DNA of 64,000 nt from PALSA-188 sp963720075. GTDB lineage: Bacteria; Acidobacteriota; Terriglobia; Terriglobales; Acidobacteriaceae. Both the position numbers and the translations under genes were made by a program. The notes below the pieces were generated by a model. That model did no database searches. It was not told the DNA's origin and saw nothing but the letters and a program-made list of their open reading frames with translations. Positions 44,472-54,100 of this stretch are shown here, one piece after another (the first letter of the stretch is position 1; each line of letters begins with the position of its first letter). Where the stretch lies: contig CAVREG010000019.1 of assembly GCA_963720075.1 (NCBI GenBank), positions 310,001-374,000 of the forward strand, given 5' to 3'.

Positions 44472-45866
44472 TCAATTTCCGACTTTTTTCAGGACTTCGA
44501 ATACCGCTTTCGCGCTGGGTTCAAGAACTATCGGAGCACGCTGCTGCGCAAGAATAGCAGGACTCTCCGGCCCGCCGGGGCCCGGAAACAGATCGCCGCG
44601 ATGAAATTTCAATGTGAAGTCCGGATCTTTCAATAGATGCCCAGTCAGGATCAATACGACGGTTTCATGCTGTTTGACAAAACCCTGCCTTACCAATTTC
44701 TTGAGGCCCGCAAGCGTTACGGCGGAGGCCGGCTCACAGCCAATTCCCTCGGCTCCGATCTCCGCTTTCGCCAGTGCAATTTCAGCTTCGCTGACCTGTT
44801 CGACCGTTCCGCCGGTCGCTTCCAGCACTCGAACGGCTTTTTTCCAAGAGGCTGGGCTTCCAATGCGAATTGCAGTAGCCATGGTCTCCGCGCGAACTGA
44901 TATTAGCTTTTGTCCCGCATTCTCCCGTACCGTCCGAACCAGCGGATTCGCGCCCTCTGCCTGAATGATCGAAACTCTCGGCAAGCTTGAAATGAATCCA
45001 AGTTGCTTCATTTCCAGAAATGCCTTGCCCAGAGCGGACGAGTTGGCGAGATTTCCTCCCGGCACCATTACGTGATCGGGAGACTCCCAATTCAACTGCT
45101 CCAACAACTCGATAGCTGCGGTTTTCTGTCCTTCCAGACGGTATGGGTTCACGGAATTCAGCAGGTAAACGGGGATCTCCAATACCACTTGGTTCAGAAC
45201 TTTCACGCACCCGTCAAAATCGGTTTTCAGTTGGCACGTCACGGCGCCATAGTCCAACGCTTGGGAAAGTTTGCTCCAGGAAATCTGGCCTTCAGGGATC
45301 AACACAAGCCCACGCATGCCGCCGCGGGAAGCATAGGCCGCCATCGAGGCCGAAGTATTTCCAGTGGAAGCGCAAGCGACCCAGCGAAACCCTTCCTGAC
45401 GCGCTATGGAGGCTGCCATCGTCATGCCCGTGTCTTTGAAAGATCCAGTAGGGTTCATGCCCTGGTGCTTGGCGAAAAGTATCTGAACACCAGCCTTGGC
45501 CCCGCACTGTGGCATCGCATACAAAGGCGTGTTCCCTTCCCTCAACGTGATTGCGTCATTTCCTTGGGAAAGATTGGGGAGAACCTCGCGGAATCGCCAG
45601 ACCCCGCTTTCGTCCAAAGGTAAGCGCGACGTTCGCCGTTGCTTCCATAGCTCCTTCAGAGTCGACGCACTTTGCATTCCGACTGATTGCTTCCATGCGG
45701 GATAAACAACTTCGAGCAGGTCGTCGCAATCTGCGCAACGCAGGTTCTTTGTGGGCGCCCCGCCGATCTTTCCACAACCGATGCAGCGCAATTGAAATGA
45801 TGGCGGCTTCGGTTCGCGCTCCGATACGGCGCGAGAGTCGAGATCGGAAGTGATTTGCCTATTCAT
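44472..45866 (-). CDS. thrC: Threonine synthase
   Basis: A PLP-dependent fold-II enzyme that converts O-phosphohomoserine to threonine. It has 464 residues. The N-terminus carries a zinc-ribbon-like pair, RCIGCGKIG and LRCADCDDLLEV. The PLP lysine is in MNPTGSFKDTGMT, the phosphate-binding loop is VPGGNLAN and there is ASTGNTSASMAAYA. The closing region GCEPASAVTLAGLKKLV is typical of the class with a C-terminal effector region. It is promoter-proximal to thrB. The 215-base gap to the divergent MetB-like gene must hold both promoters. Confidence 0.94.
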   Translation of the reverse strand: MNRQITSDLDSRAVSEREPKPPSFQLRCIGCGKIGGAPTKNLRCADCDDLLEVVYPAWKQSVGMQSASTLKELWKQRRTSRLPLDESGVWRFREVLPNLSQGNDAITLREGNTPLYAMPQCGAKAGVQILFAKHQGMNPTGSFKDTGMTMAASIARQEGFRWVACASTGNTSASMAAYASRGGMRGLVLIPEGQISWSKLSQALDYGAVTCQLKTDFDGCVKVLNQVVLEIPVYLLNSVNPYRLEGQKTAAIELLEQLNWESPDHVMVPGGNLANSSALGKAFLEMKQLGFISSLPRVSIIQAEGANPLVRTVRENAGQKLISVRAETMATAIRIGSPASWKKAVRVLEATGGTVEQVSEAEIALAKAEIGAEGIGCEPASAVTLAGLKKLVRQGFVKQHETVVLILTGHLLKDPDFTLKFHRGDLFPGPGGPESPAILAQQRAPIVLEPSAKAVFEVLKKVGN

Positions 45867-46081
45867 TTAAAATCTTTATTCAATTCTCACTTGGATTTAG
45901 CTGGGGTCTAACAGAATATCAGAGTACCGTGAATCCGCTGTTAGCAAAGCGAATGGAGCCACTCCCGATAGCAGATGGCACTCTTGCCCAGTTTGCCCGC
46001 CGAGGAATAGTCTTAACTTATCGCCGGACTCAATCCAATTTACAACTGTGAGGTTAATCAGGCGAACACAGGAATAACACT

Positions 46082-47281
46082 ATGAAACGACACAAGCGTC
46101 ACCCGGAAACCGAAGCCGTACGCGGAGGCACCGATCTAGCCAAGAAAAATGGTCCTCTCGTTGCACCGATCTATCAGACTTCAACGTTTGAAGTCACCGA
46201 TAACGATCAACAGGTCCGCGCAACGTCAACTGACATGTTCTACACGCGGTATGGAAACCCCACGAACAGCGTTGCCGAAAGTGCGATTGCCGAACTGGAA
46301 GGCGCCGACGCCGCGCTGCTGTTTTCCTCGGGGATGAATGCGATTACGACTAGCATTCTCGCATTAGTCAAGAACGGCGACCATATCGTGGCGCAGGAAG
46401 ATATTTACGGAGGCGTAACGAAATTTCTTACCTCGTGGCTGCCAAAGCTGGGAGTGGAAACAACTTTCGTGGAGACGGCGAATTACAATCAGCTCGCGCG
46501 ATCCATTCGCCCAAACACGAAGTTGCTGTACGTTGAGTCCCCCACAAATCCGACTCTTAAGATCGTGGACTTGCGGAAGGTCTCCGCTCTGGCAAAGCAA
46601 CACGGCCTGATCACTGCAATTGACAGCACCTTCGCGACCCCGATCAACCAGCGTCCGTTTGAATTCGGCATTGATTTGGTAATGCATTCAGGCACCAAAT
46701 ATTTTGCCGGACATGCCGATCTTATCTGCGGAGCCGTGGCAGGGCGCAAAGATTTGATTGAGACGATCCACGCCACTCGCACTACGCTTGGCGGCAATAT
46801 GGATCCACACGCGGCATGGTTGCTGCTTCGCGGAATCAAGACGCTGGCAGTTCGAGTGCAACGCCAGAATGAGAGTGCTCTGCGTGTCGCCGAATATCTC
46901 GCGCAAAACCGCAAAGTAAAGTACGTTTACTATCCGTTCGCAGAAGGCCATCCGCAACGCGCTCTGGCAATGGAAACGATGCAGGGCGGTGGCGGCGTAT
47001 TGACCTTTGAAATAGACGGTAGCCATGAGGACGCGAGACAGCTATCAGAGTCGCTAAACCTCTTCACTCTGGCGCCGAGTTTGGGTGGGGTGGATTCGCT
47101 GGTGAGCATTCCGGTGCTTACGTCCCACGCAATGATTTCAGCCGAGCATCGCCGGAAGATGGGCGTCACCGATCAAATGATTCGGTTATCGGTCGGTATC
47201 GAGAATGCCGATGACCTGATCGCGGATTTGCAGCAAGCGCTGGCTAGAATGAGGTCGCGCGAACATGCGCAGGTTGGTTGA
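46082..47281 (+). CDS. Cys/Met-metabolism PLP enzyme, cystathionine gamma-synthase-like
   Basis: A 399-residue fold-I PLP enzyme of the trans-sulfuration family. Markers are YTRYGNPTNSVAESAIAELE, SSGMNAITTSILAL, EDIYGGVTKFL, ESPTNPTLKIVDL, the Schiff-base lysine in MHSGTKYFAGHADLICG and SLGGVDSLVSIPVLTSH. It could be cystathionine gamma-synthase (MetB), cystathionine gamma-lyase or methionine gamma-lyase, which cannot be separated by motifs alone. Location beside thrBC fits use of homoserine esters for methionine. AGGA precedes the ATG by eight bases. Confidence 0.9.
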   Translation: MKRHKRHPETEAVRGGTDLAKKNGPLVAPIYQTSTFEVTDNDQQVRATSTDMFYTRYGNPTNSVAESAIAELEGADAALLFSSGMNAITTSILALVKNGDHIVAQEDIYGGVTKFLTSWLPKLGVETTFVETANYNQLARSIRPNTKLLYVESPTNPTLKIVDLRKVSALAKQHGLITAIDSTFATPINQRPFEFGIDLVMHSGTKYFAGHADLICGAVAGRKDLIETIHATRTTLGGNMDPHAAWLLLRGIKTLAVRVQRQNESALRVAEYLAQNRKVKYVYYPFAEGHPQRALAMETMQGGGGVLTFEIDGSHEDARQLSESLNLFTLAPSLGGVDSLVSIPVLTSHAMISAEHRRKMGVTDQMIRLSVGIENADDLIADLQQALARMRSREHAQVG

Positions 47282-47436
47282 GGCCGGCTTCTGCCGATGT
47301 AGAGCGGTTTGAAACCGATTCCTTCGTGACTCGGGCCCCTGAATGTTTGACCAAGAATCCGGTCTTCGGGGCCACTTATCATCGCGCTAACTCATCCAAG
47401 AATCTCATTTGGCAATGATTCACAGGGAGGACGTTT

Positions 47437-49068
47437 ATGAAGGCGCTTAAGATCATCGGCATTATTATTGCAATTCTTGTAGTTGTGGTGATCGCGCTTC
47501 CCTTCGTGCTCAACGTCAATGAGTTTCGGCCCCGCATCGAAACCGATCTCTCCGCAGCGCTGGGGCGCCAGGTTAAAGTCGGCAACCTGAAGCTTTCGAT
47601 TCTGACTGGAAGCGTCTCTGCCGATGATCTTTCGATTGCCGACGACCCGTCGTTTAGCACGACACCATTTGTTCGTGCAAAAGCGCTTGATGTCGGCGTA
47701 CAAATGATTCCGCTGATTTTTTCGAAGTCACTTCAAATCACAAAGATTGAACTCGACGAGCCGCAGGTGATTTTGCTGCGCTCGCCCTCGGGTAAATGGA
47801 ACTTTTCAACTCTTGGGACCAAAAGCGCCGCCAAGCCGGCTGAGTCCTCGAATCCAAATCTCTCAGTCGAAAAACTGACTGTGAAAGATGGTTCCCTGAG
47901 CATGGGCACAGCGAATTCATCGGCAAAGCCAACTGTTTACCAGAATGTAAACGTCTCGGTCTCGGATTTCTCGCTGACTTCTCAGTTCCCTTTCACCCTA
48001 TCCGCCACGTTGCCGGGAAATGGCTCGCTAAAACTCGACGGCAAGGCAGGACCCATTGACTCTACCGACGCATCTCTGACCCCGGTTCAAGCCCAAATCA
48101 CCGTAAAGGGATTCGATCTCGCGGCGTCGGGATTCGTCCCTCCCGCGTCAGGTATCTCTGGTATGGCTGACTTTGACGGAAATCTGAATTCGGATGGCCA
48201 CGAAGTGCAATCTACGGGAACATTGAAAGCGAGTAACCTGAAGCTCTCCCCTAAAGGACGGCCCGCGGGACGCCCGGTGGATGTGAAGTACATCATTAAC
48301 TATGCACTGCAACAGCAAGCAGGACAAGTCTCCTCGGCGGATGCTTCGGTTGGAAAAGCGGTCGTGCGCATTGTCGGATCATTCGACATGAAGGGGGAAA
48401 CCACCGTCATAGACATGAAAATTAATGCCGATGGAATGCCGGTGGATGATGTTGAGACCTTACTGCCTGCGCTTGGAGTCACGCTTCCGTCCGGCTCGTC
48501 GCTACAAGGCGGAACGCTGTCGGCGAATTTCACGGTTGCAGGCCCTCTCGACAAGTTGGTGATTGCAGGTCCAGTGAAGCTTTCGAATACTAAGCTTGCG
48601 GGATTTAATTTTGCCTCGAAGCTCTCCGAGATTTCAAAGCTAAGTGGCGCGCCACAGGGTCAGGACACTCTCATCCAGAACTTCAGCGCTGACGTCCACA
48701 TGGCGCCCGCCGGGACGACTACGGACAACATCAACCTCAACGTTCCATCGTTCGGAGTCATAACCGGCAACGGAACGGTCAGCCCTTCCGACGCGCTTAA
48801 TTACAAGATGAATGCAGCTCTTACCGGCGGCGTGGCCGCAGGTCTTACCCAGCTCGCGGGGATGGGGAATAAGGGCGCTGCCCTACCCTTCATGATCGAG
48901 GGAACAAGTTCCAGCCCCAGGTTCGTGCCGGATATTCAGGGGATGTTGGGAAGTCAGCTCAAATCCAGGATGGGAGGCCTGGGAGGGCAATCCGCCGGCG
49001 GACAGAATGCCGGTTCCGTGGTCAATGCTATCGGTGGGCTGTTTGGGAAGAAAAAGAAACAGCAATAG
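47437..49068 (+). CDS. AsmA-family protein
   Basis: A 543-residue envelope protein with one N-terminal membrane anchor (IIGIIIAILVVVVIALPFVL, ~5-24), followed by the AsmA/DUF748 signature NEFRPRIETDLSAALGRQVKVGNLKLSIL. The remaining long repetitive beta-rich body is typical of bridge-like lipid-transport or outer-membrane assembly proteins of the AsmA/TamB group. The C-terminus is Gly/Gln/Ser-rich with a basic KKKKQQ end. A strong ribosome site (GGGAGGA) lies seven bases before the ATG. A family B repeat begins 18 bases after its stop. Confidence 0.88.
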   Translation: MKALKIIGIIIAILVVVVIALPFVLNVNEFRPRIETDLSAALGRQVKVGNLKLSILTGSVSADDLSIADDPSFSTTPFVRAKALDVGVQMIPLIFSKSLQITKIELDEPQVILLRSPSGKWNFSTLGTKSAAKPAESSNPNLSVEKLTVKDGSLSMGTANSSAKPTVYQNVNVSVSDFSLTSQFPFTLSATLPGNGSLKLDGKAGPIDSTDASLTPVQAQITVKGFDLAASGFVPPASGISGMADFDGNLNSDGHEVQSTGTLKASNLKLSPKGRPAGRPVDVKYIINYALQQQAGQVSSADASVGKAVVRIVGSFDMKGETTVIDMKINADGMPVDDVETLLPALGVTLPSGSSLQGGTLSANFTVAGPLDKLVIAGPVKLSNTKLAGFNFASKLSEISKLSGAPQGQDTLIQNFSADVHMAPAGTTTDNINLNVPSFGVITGNGTVSPSDALNYKMNAALTGGVAAGLTQLAGMGNKGAALPFMIEGTSSSPRFVPDIQGMLGSQLKSRMGGLGGQSAGGQNAGSVVNAIGGLFGKKKKQQ

Positions 49069-49085
49069 CATGCAAACAAACGATG

Positions 49086-49107
49086 TGGGGACGGGCGTCC
49101 CCGTCCG
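49086..49107. repeat. Short GC-rich palindromic repeat (family B), copy 1
   Basis: GGGGACGGGCGTCCCC with a following GTCCG, able to pair as GGGGACG/CGTCCCC. It is 20 of 22 bases identical to a copy inside the 3' end of lysC (62078-62099). It lies between the convergent AsmA and GH39-like genes and may act as a hairpin terminator. Confidence 0.75.
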
Positions 49108-49140
49108 TCCGTGCTTAGCTCGGCGGCCACTTACGTTCGT

Positions 49141-50631
49141 TCAAGGTTGGAGTTTTAGAAATGCCACGCCATACCCACCTAACGTAATCGTGATCGGCGA
49201 CGTGGGTACGACTGATGTTGCGGTAGGTCCGGCGGACGCATTTGTATTGGTATCAATCATTAGCAGACTTGCGGTGCTGAACGATCCTAAGGCACTCACA
49301 TTCACACTTACAGTTCGCGCCACGCCCGCGCCGTTGTTGTCAGAAGAATTCGCGACAGCATAATCCGCAATCATTACCACAGCGCTCCCGTCCGCATTGC
49401 GCACTGGCAGCACTTCAATATCAGAATTGTCAGCGCTGGTGAAGTTCAGCAGACTCCCTTCCGGAGCGGATGGAAACATGCGGGCCAGATAGTAGTCCAC
49501 CCAATAACTTAATTGCAGATTTCCAGAGCTGTCGTTGAATTCACCATATTGCTTATCACCATTAAAAGCCCAATGGTAAAGCGCCTGAACGCCGGCCTTT
49601 CCCAGCTGCGAAAAGACGTAAGGCCTCCATGCGGCGAAAAACGCACTGGATCCCCGTAAGTCTGTTACAAATGCATTTCCGTTGCATGCGCTGATGCCGC
49701 CGCCTTTGTCATAGTCGGCATTGACATTATTTTCGGTGACCCAGACCGGAACGCTCGTAAGCGATGGGTTTGTTCCGAGCTGCGAATAAATTGTTTTCAC
49801 CTCGGAAACGAAGCCCGGAATCGTAGAAAACAGTTTAGAGTCGGAATCGCTCTGGTTGCACGTGGAATAAAAGTGGGTCGCCAACACATCCACGTGAGCA
49901 GATACGCCACCCACAAATGCGGGAAGATAGGTTTGAGCGAGCCCGTCATAGTCTCCCAATTCAACCGCCGCGAATTTGATCGTAGGATCAATCGCCTGCA
50001 TGGCCGGAACAGTCATGTTGTAGATCAGCGTGTATTGCGTGGGGTCAACGTTATTAAAATTCGGCTCGTTGAAAATGCCCCAGTAAGTTATCGGTGTCAG
50101 CGATGGGTGGACATGATTAACCCCATTTGTGTCCCGGAATCCCGTCGTCGTGTTGTAGTACGAAACCATATTGGCCGAGTATGCGGCGAAATCAGAAAAG
50201 TGAGAGGACAATAAAGAGCCGCCGCTGTCGTCCATCCACGCGGGAGCGGTGGCAAGCTGAAGTTCGGGACTCTTGTCAGCAACGCTGATCACGGGATCGA
50301 GGATCGCGTTCAGCATGGTGAAATCCCAGGTCTGATCTGCCTTTTGCGGCACCCCTTGCGAAACCGGCTGCAAGCGAACGTGCTGAGGCAGCAGATTACC
50401 CAGCGGAGTCGTCGCGGCAGGAAAATTTGAAAAAAACTGATAGTCCCACTCCGCCGGCTGAAACGAAGTAGACATCGCAACCGAGAACGGACCTGTTGAA
50501 GTATTGCTAACGGTCACGGCAATGCTTCCCGGAGGCGTGGTGCTCGTCGTGGTGGTGGTGCCCATACTTCCACCCCCACAACCTGACGCAAAAATCGCCA
50601 GAGGCAACAGAACTACGATTTTGATCTTCAT
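49141..50631 (-). CDS. GH39-like clan GH-A glycosidase, lipoprotein
   Basis: A 496-residue outer-membrane or periplasmic lipoprotein with lipobox FASGC and a Thr/Ser linker (TTTTTSTTPP). The catalytic domain has the GH-A clan pair: acid/base Glu in YWGIFNEPNF and nucleophile Glu in VPVWVTENNV. Strand motif HVDVLATHFYS and a C-terminal beta domain (LGGYGVAFLKLQ) fit GH39/GH51-type xylosidase-like enzymes. I assign it to that neighbourhood and not to an exact family. It is convergent with the AsmA gene and 95 bases downstream of the AlkP gene on the same strand. Confidence 0.82.
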   Translation of the reverse strand: MKIKIVVLLPLAIFASGCGGGSMGTTTTTSTTPPGSIAVTVSNTSTGPFSVAMSTSFQPAEWDYQFFSNFPAATTPLGNLLPQHVRLQPVSQGVPQKADQTWDFTMLNAILDPVISVADKSPELQLATAPAWMDDSGGSLLSSHFSDFAAYSANMVSYYNTTTGFRDTNGVNHVHPSLTPITYWGIFNEPNFNNVDPTQYTLIYNMTVPAMQAIDPTIKFAAVELGDYDGLAQTYLPAFVGGVSAHVDVLATHFYSTCNQSDSDSKLFSTIPGFVSEVKTIYSQLGTNPSLTSVPVWVTENNVNADYDKGGGISACNGNAFVTDLRGSSAFFAAWRPYVFSQLGKAGVQALYHWAFNGDKQYGEFNDSSGNLQLSYWVDYYLARMFPSAPEGSLLNFTSADNSDIEVLPVRNADGSAVVMIADYAVANSSDNNGAGVARTVSVNVSALGSFSTASLLMIDTNTNASAGPTATSVVPTSPITITLGGYGVAFLKLQP

Positions 50632-50726
50632 ATAACCGCGTCTAGCCTAGCCCAAAGCGTGACATGGATTCAATTCAAAACGCAATCAACGACGCTCTTT
50701 GGTTAGTGTTCTGCGCACCCGTCGCG

Positions 50727-52112
50727 TCACTTTAGTGTTGTGGCGACTAGCGAACGCCCTTGCATGCTATCTAAAATCTCGTGGCCAGCTAGTTCCAATA
50801 AAGTCGGCGCAATATCGAGCAAGCGCGCGCCCTCATACTCGCCGTGTAACGGAGAATTGGGAGCAGACAAAATGAACATACCGTATTGCGCATGATTGCA
50901 GGCATCGGGACCTGTGTCATTCTCCTGGACGTGAACCTTCCCGTGCCCAACCGTTCCGATTGAACGCCAATACAGTCCGCCGAAGTGCACGATCAAGTCG
51001 GGCGCGACATTTCGTACGTGCCGATAAAGTTCCTTCGGCTTGAACACCAATGACTTCATGGGACCGCCCTTGTCATCTGGCAATGCTTCAAGTTTGGTTT
51101 TAATTTCATCTTGAAATGATTCGTATTCATCTGGGGGAATCACGCCTTGCGGCTCCCGTCCTTGCACGTTAAAGAACGCGCGCGCATAATATCCGCCTTC
51201 GCTCCAAACGCGAGTCTTGCTCCAATTCACCCGCAGCTTTTCGAACGGAGTAAGCGACGTAGGATACTCTTCCAAGACCAGCAAGCCTTCCCTGATCAAC
51301 CATTCATTAATGGCAAAACCCCCATCTAAGCGTTGCGCTCCATGATCCGATACCACAAGGACAATCGTGTCCTCGTCGAGCAGTTTGAGAACTTCCCCGA
51401 TCTGCTCGTCGAGCCACAAATAATATTCAGGGATTGCATTCTGATAAGGATTTCCAGGCACGAATTGCACATGCGTCGGATCGAAGTAATTCCAGAAACC
51501 GTGATGCATCCGGTCAAGCCCAATATCCACAAAATGAAAATAATCCCATTCGTGTTCCTTCAGCAGCCAGCGTACAACCTGCCACTGTTTACGACTCATG
51601 CTGAAAATCTGTTCTTTAAGCCAGTTTTTATTGTCGGTGCGAAAATTCTTCACATCGGTGGGATATTCCCCGACCAGCGCATGGATTTGTGATTTGATGT
51701 TGGGCGGATACGTAAAATCATTTTTCGCCGTGTCGGGAGTGAGAAAGCAACCAATGCTAATGCCATTCACGCGCCGCGGAGGATAGTTCGGCGGAACACC
51801 CGCAATGATTGATTTCTTGCCCTGCCGTGCAAGATGGTCCCAAATCGCCGGGGTTTTGATGGAAGCGGAATTTGCAAAGCTGAGTTTTTCATAAGAATGA
51901 TCGCTACGATTTCGGAAGCCATATACTCCGAGCGATCCTGGATCCTGGCTCGTGGTCATGCACATCCATGCAGGAACCGTAATCGGCGGAATTACGCTTT
52001 CGAGCCTGCCATACATTCCAGCGCTCATTAAGCGGCGAAGATTTATCAGCCGCTCATCGCCGAAGACAATTTCCGGGGCCGCACAATCTAAACCAAGAAC
52101 ACAGATTTTCAT
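50727..52112 (-). CDS. AlkP-superfamily phosphohydrolase/phosphomutase
   Basis: A 461-residue soluble enzyme of the type I phosphodiesterase/nucleotide pyrophosphatase branch (COG3379-like). Metal/nucleophile elements are visible: the first Asp in VLGLDCAAPE, the Thr nucleophile in VIPPITVPAWM, HFVDIGLDRMHHGFW, VSDHGAQ and the final His in NHAQYGMFILSAP. No signal peptide is seen, so it is cytoplasmic. The substrate is unknown; phosphoesters or sulfates are possible. AGGA lies just before the ATG. It precedes the GH39-like gene but has no clear functional link to it. Confidence 0.85.
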   Translation of the reverse strand: MKICVLGLDCAAPEIVFGDERLINLRRLMSAGMYGRLESVIPPITVPAWMCMTTSQDPGSLGVYGFRNRSDHSYEKLSFANSASIKTPAIWDHLARQGKKSIIAGVPPNYPPRRVNGISIGCFLTPDTAKNDFTYPPNIKSQIHALVGEYPTDVKNFRTDNKNWLKEQIFSMSRKQWQVVRWLLKEHEWDYFHFVDIGLDRMHHGFWNYFDPTHVQFVPGNPYQNAIPEYYLWLDEQIGEVLKLLDEDTIVLVVSDHGAQRLDGGFAINEWLIREGLLVLEEYPTSLTPFEKLRVNWSKTRVWSEGGYYARAFFNVQGREPQGVIPPDEYESFQDEIKTKLEALPDDKGGPMKSLVFKPKELYRHVRNVAPDLIVHFGGLYWRSIGTVGHGKVHVQENDTGPDACNHAQYGMFILSAPNSPLHGEYEGARLLDIAPTLLELAGHEILDSMQGRSLVATTLK

Positions 52113-52257
52113 AGTCCTATCTATCTAGAGTCAAACCGTTTTGGGATTTTCAACTGCGGCAAAATAAGGATAATTCAGAACCTGGCTGACGAGAATGAGC
52201 TTCGCTTGATTATGCGCTTATGTTGAGCTAGTCTCACTTCGCCGATAGGAGAAGTCA

Positions 52258-52668
52258 ATGAATAGCCATCTATTCCGCATCACACAACTTTGCCGACCGT
52301 CCAAACATCTTATTGGCGTGAAAATTCTAATCATCGCCGCTGTCTTAGCCGTACTGGTTACGGGATGCACGCAAAAACCGCAGAATCCCGATGAGCTGAG
52401 AGAGAAGACCGCCGACGCTACTGCGCAATTAAAGACCGATACCAAGGCCGTTGTCGAGGGCGTTCGAGAAGGACTGAGCCGGGACAAGACGATAAACCTC
52501 AATACGGCAACACAGGAGCAGCTCGAGACATTGCCGGGAATCACGCATATTCGTGCCGGCCGTGTAATCGCCGGACGTCCCTATGATGATCCCCACGATG
52601 TCGTGACGAAACACATTCTTTCCGAACAAGAATACAAGCGCATCGAGGACCGCATTACTGCGAAGTAG
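52258..52668 (+). CDS. Helix-hairpin-helix (ComEA-like) lipoprotein
   Basis: A 136-residue exported lipoprotein: hydrophobic segment (ILIIAAVLAVLVTGC) with lipobox VTGC, a charged coiled region (ELREKTADATAQLKTDTKAVVEGV), then a helix-hairpin-helix of the ComEA type (INLNTATQEQLETLPGITHIRAGRVIAGRPY). The hairpin N-L-N-T-A-x-x-x-x-L is the standard ComEA start, suggesting DNA binding at the envelope, possibly for uptake. AGGAGA precedes the first ATG. A 20-residue basic stretch before the hydrophobic segment is unusually long for a lipoprotein signal; an internal GTG (52318) would shorten it. Confidence 0.82.
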   Translation: MNSHLFRITQLCRPSKHLIGVKILIIAAVLAVLVTGCTQKPQNPDELREKTADATAQLKTDTKAVVEGVREGLSRDKTINLNTATQEQLETLPGITHIRAGRVIAGRPYDDPHDVVTKHILSEQEYKRIEDRITAK

Positions 52669-52734
52669 GGGATTCCTCTCCGGCCATTAACTTTGCGGAG
52701 CTATTTCAGTGCGATTTCCACGTTTCCATACCCC

Positions 52735-53943
52735 CTACAGAACTCGTTCGTGCGCATAACCGTCCGCGCCCAGCGCTGATAACAACTCGGCGATGTGATC
52801 GGGACCGCGTGTCTCCATTGTGATATCAATCGCGGTGTCCCCCAGATTCACTCCGTAGTACGCCCGGTCATATGAAGTCTCGACGATGTTGGCGCGATGT
52901 TTCGCCAGGATTCCGGTCAGTTGATGCAAGGCCCCGGGGTAATCTGGCAAGTGCACTCGAAGGCGAACCAGGCGGCCGTCTTTCACCAAGCCGCGTTCCA
53001 TGATTCGTGCCAGCAGAGTTACATCAATGTTTCCACCGCATACGAGAATCGCTACTCGCTTGCCGACGAAGGAAACTTTGTGATTCACAAGAGCAGCGAG
53101 CGCAGCTGCTCCCGCTCCCTCGGCCAAAGTTTTTTCGCGTTCCAGCAGAAGCAAAATGGCATTGGCGATCTCCTCTTCGTCCACCGTAACGATTTCGTCA
53201 ACATATTTTTGTACGAGAGGAAACGTGCGATCCCCGGCCCGGCGCACTGCGATTCCGTCAGCAATCGTAGCGGCTGGACTTAGTGTCACCGGCTTCCCTT
53301 CCGCGATGGCAACCTTCATAGAAGGCAGCCGCGCAGGTTGAACCCCGATGATGCGGACTGACGGACTGTTTTCTTTCACTGCGCAGGCGATGCCACCAAT
53401 CAGTCCTCCGCCTCCGATGGGCGCGATGATGGCTTCAATGTCTGGATGCTGCTGCAATATTTCAAGCCCGAGGGTTCCCTGCCCCGCGATCACGGCATCG
53501 TCATCAAACGGATGCACAAACGTCAGATCGTCTTCTTTGCCGCGCCTAATGGCTTCTTCGCAAGCATCGTCGTAATTCGCGCCGTGCAGCACTACGTCTG
53601 CGCCATAACCTCTGGTCGCAGACACTTTGGTGAGCGGCGTGGTAAGCGGCATGCATATTTGCGCCTTAACGCCCAGTTTGCCCGCGTGATACGCGAGGCC
53701 CTGAGCGTGGTTTCCCGCAGAGGCCGCAATCACGCCTCGGTCGCGCTCTTTTTTAGTAAGCGTGAGCAGCTTATTCAATGCGCCGCGTTCTTTGAATGCA
53801 CCGGTTCTTTGCAAATTATCGAGCTTAAAGTGAACGGAGTTTCCTGTCATCTGAGAAAAAGTCTCAGAACGGGCGCAGGGCGAGAGATAGATAGATTCGC
53901 GAATGCGCACGAGCGCAGCTTCGATGTCAGAGAGAGCAATCAT
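52735..53943 (-). CDS. ilvA: Threonine dehydratase with ACT domain
   Basis: A PLP fold-II enzyme that deaminates threonine to 2-oxobutyrate for isoleucine synthesis (or catabolic use). The 402-residue protein has the PLP lysine in TGAFKERGALNKL, the phosphate loop IIAPIGGGGLIGGIA, and an ACT-like domain at the C-terminus (LRVHLPDYPGALHQLTGILAKHRANIVETS). This one-ACT architecture of about 400 residues is common in IlvA/TdcB of non-enteric bacteria and may be feedback-regulated. The ribosome site is weak. It is convergent with the HhH lipoprotein. Confidence 0.92.
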   Translation of the reverse strand: MIALSDIEAALVRIRESIYLSPCARSETFSQMTGNSVHFKLDNLQRTGAFKERGALNKLLTLTKKERDRGVIAASAGNHAQGLAYHAGKLGVKAQICMPLTTPLTKVSATRGYGADVVLHGANYDDACEEAIRRGKEDDLTFVHPFDDDAVIAGQGTLGLEILQQHPDIEAIIAPIGGGGLIGGIACAVKENSPSVRIIGVQPARLPSMKVAIAEGKPVTLSPAATIADGIAVRRAGDRTFPLVQKYVDEIVTVDEEEIANAILLLLEREKTLAEGAGAAALAALVNHKVSFVGKRVAILVCGGNIDVTLLARIMERGLVKDGRLVRLRVHLPDYPGALHQLTGILAKHRANIVETSYDRAYYGVNLGDTAIDITMETRGPDHIAELLSALGADGYAHERVL

Positions 53944-54024
53944 TTACTTGGATGAAACGACGCAGAACATCTTACAGGATGCAACGAACCAGAAATTACC
54001 CGCGAGCTGATTCAAGGGCTTAGC

Positions 54025-54053
54025 CACGAAGGACACCCAAGGATCACGAAGGA
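54025..54053. repeat. Short direct repeat between ilvA and gltD
   Basis: CACGAAGGA occurs at 54025-54033 and 54045-54053, spaced 20 bases start to start. It is reminiscent of widespread simple spacer repeats; no function seen. Confidence 0.4.
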
Positions 54054-54100
54054 TTAGCTTTTCGCTTCCTGTTCTTGGCCGCTAAGAGCGGTTGCCGTTG

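Noticed and set aside
45867..46081. SAM riboswitch upstream of the MetB-like gene
   Set aside because: The divergent gap was read for S-box and SAM-II conserved elements; none were found.
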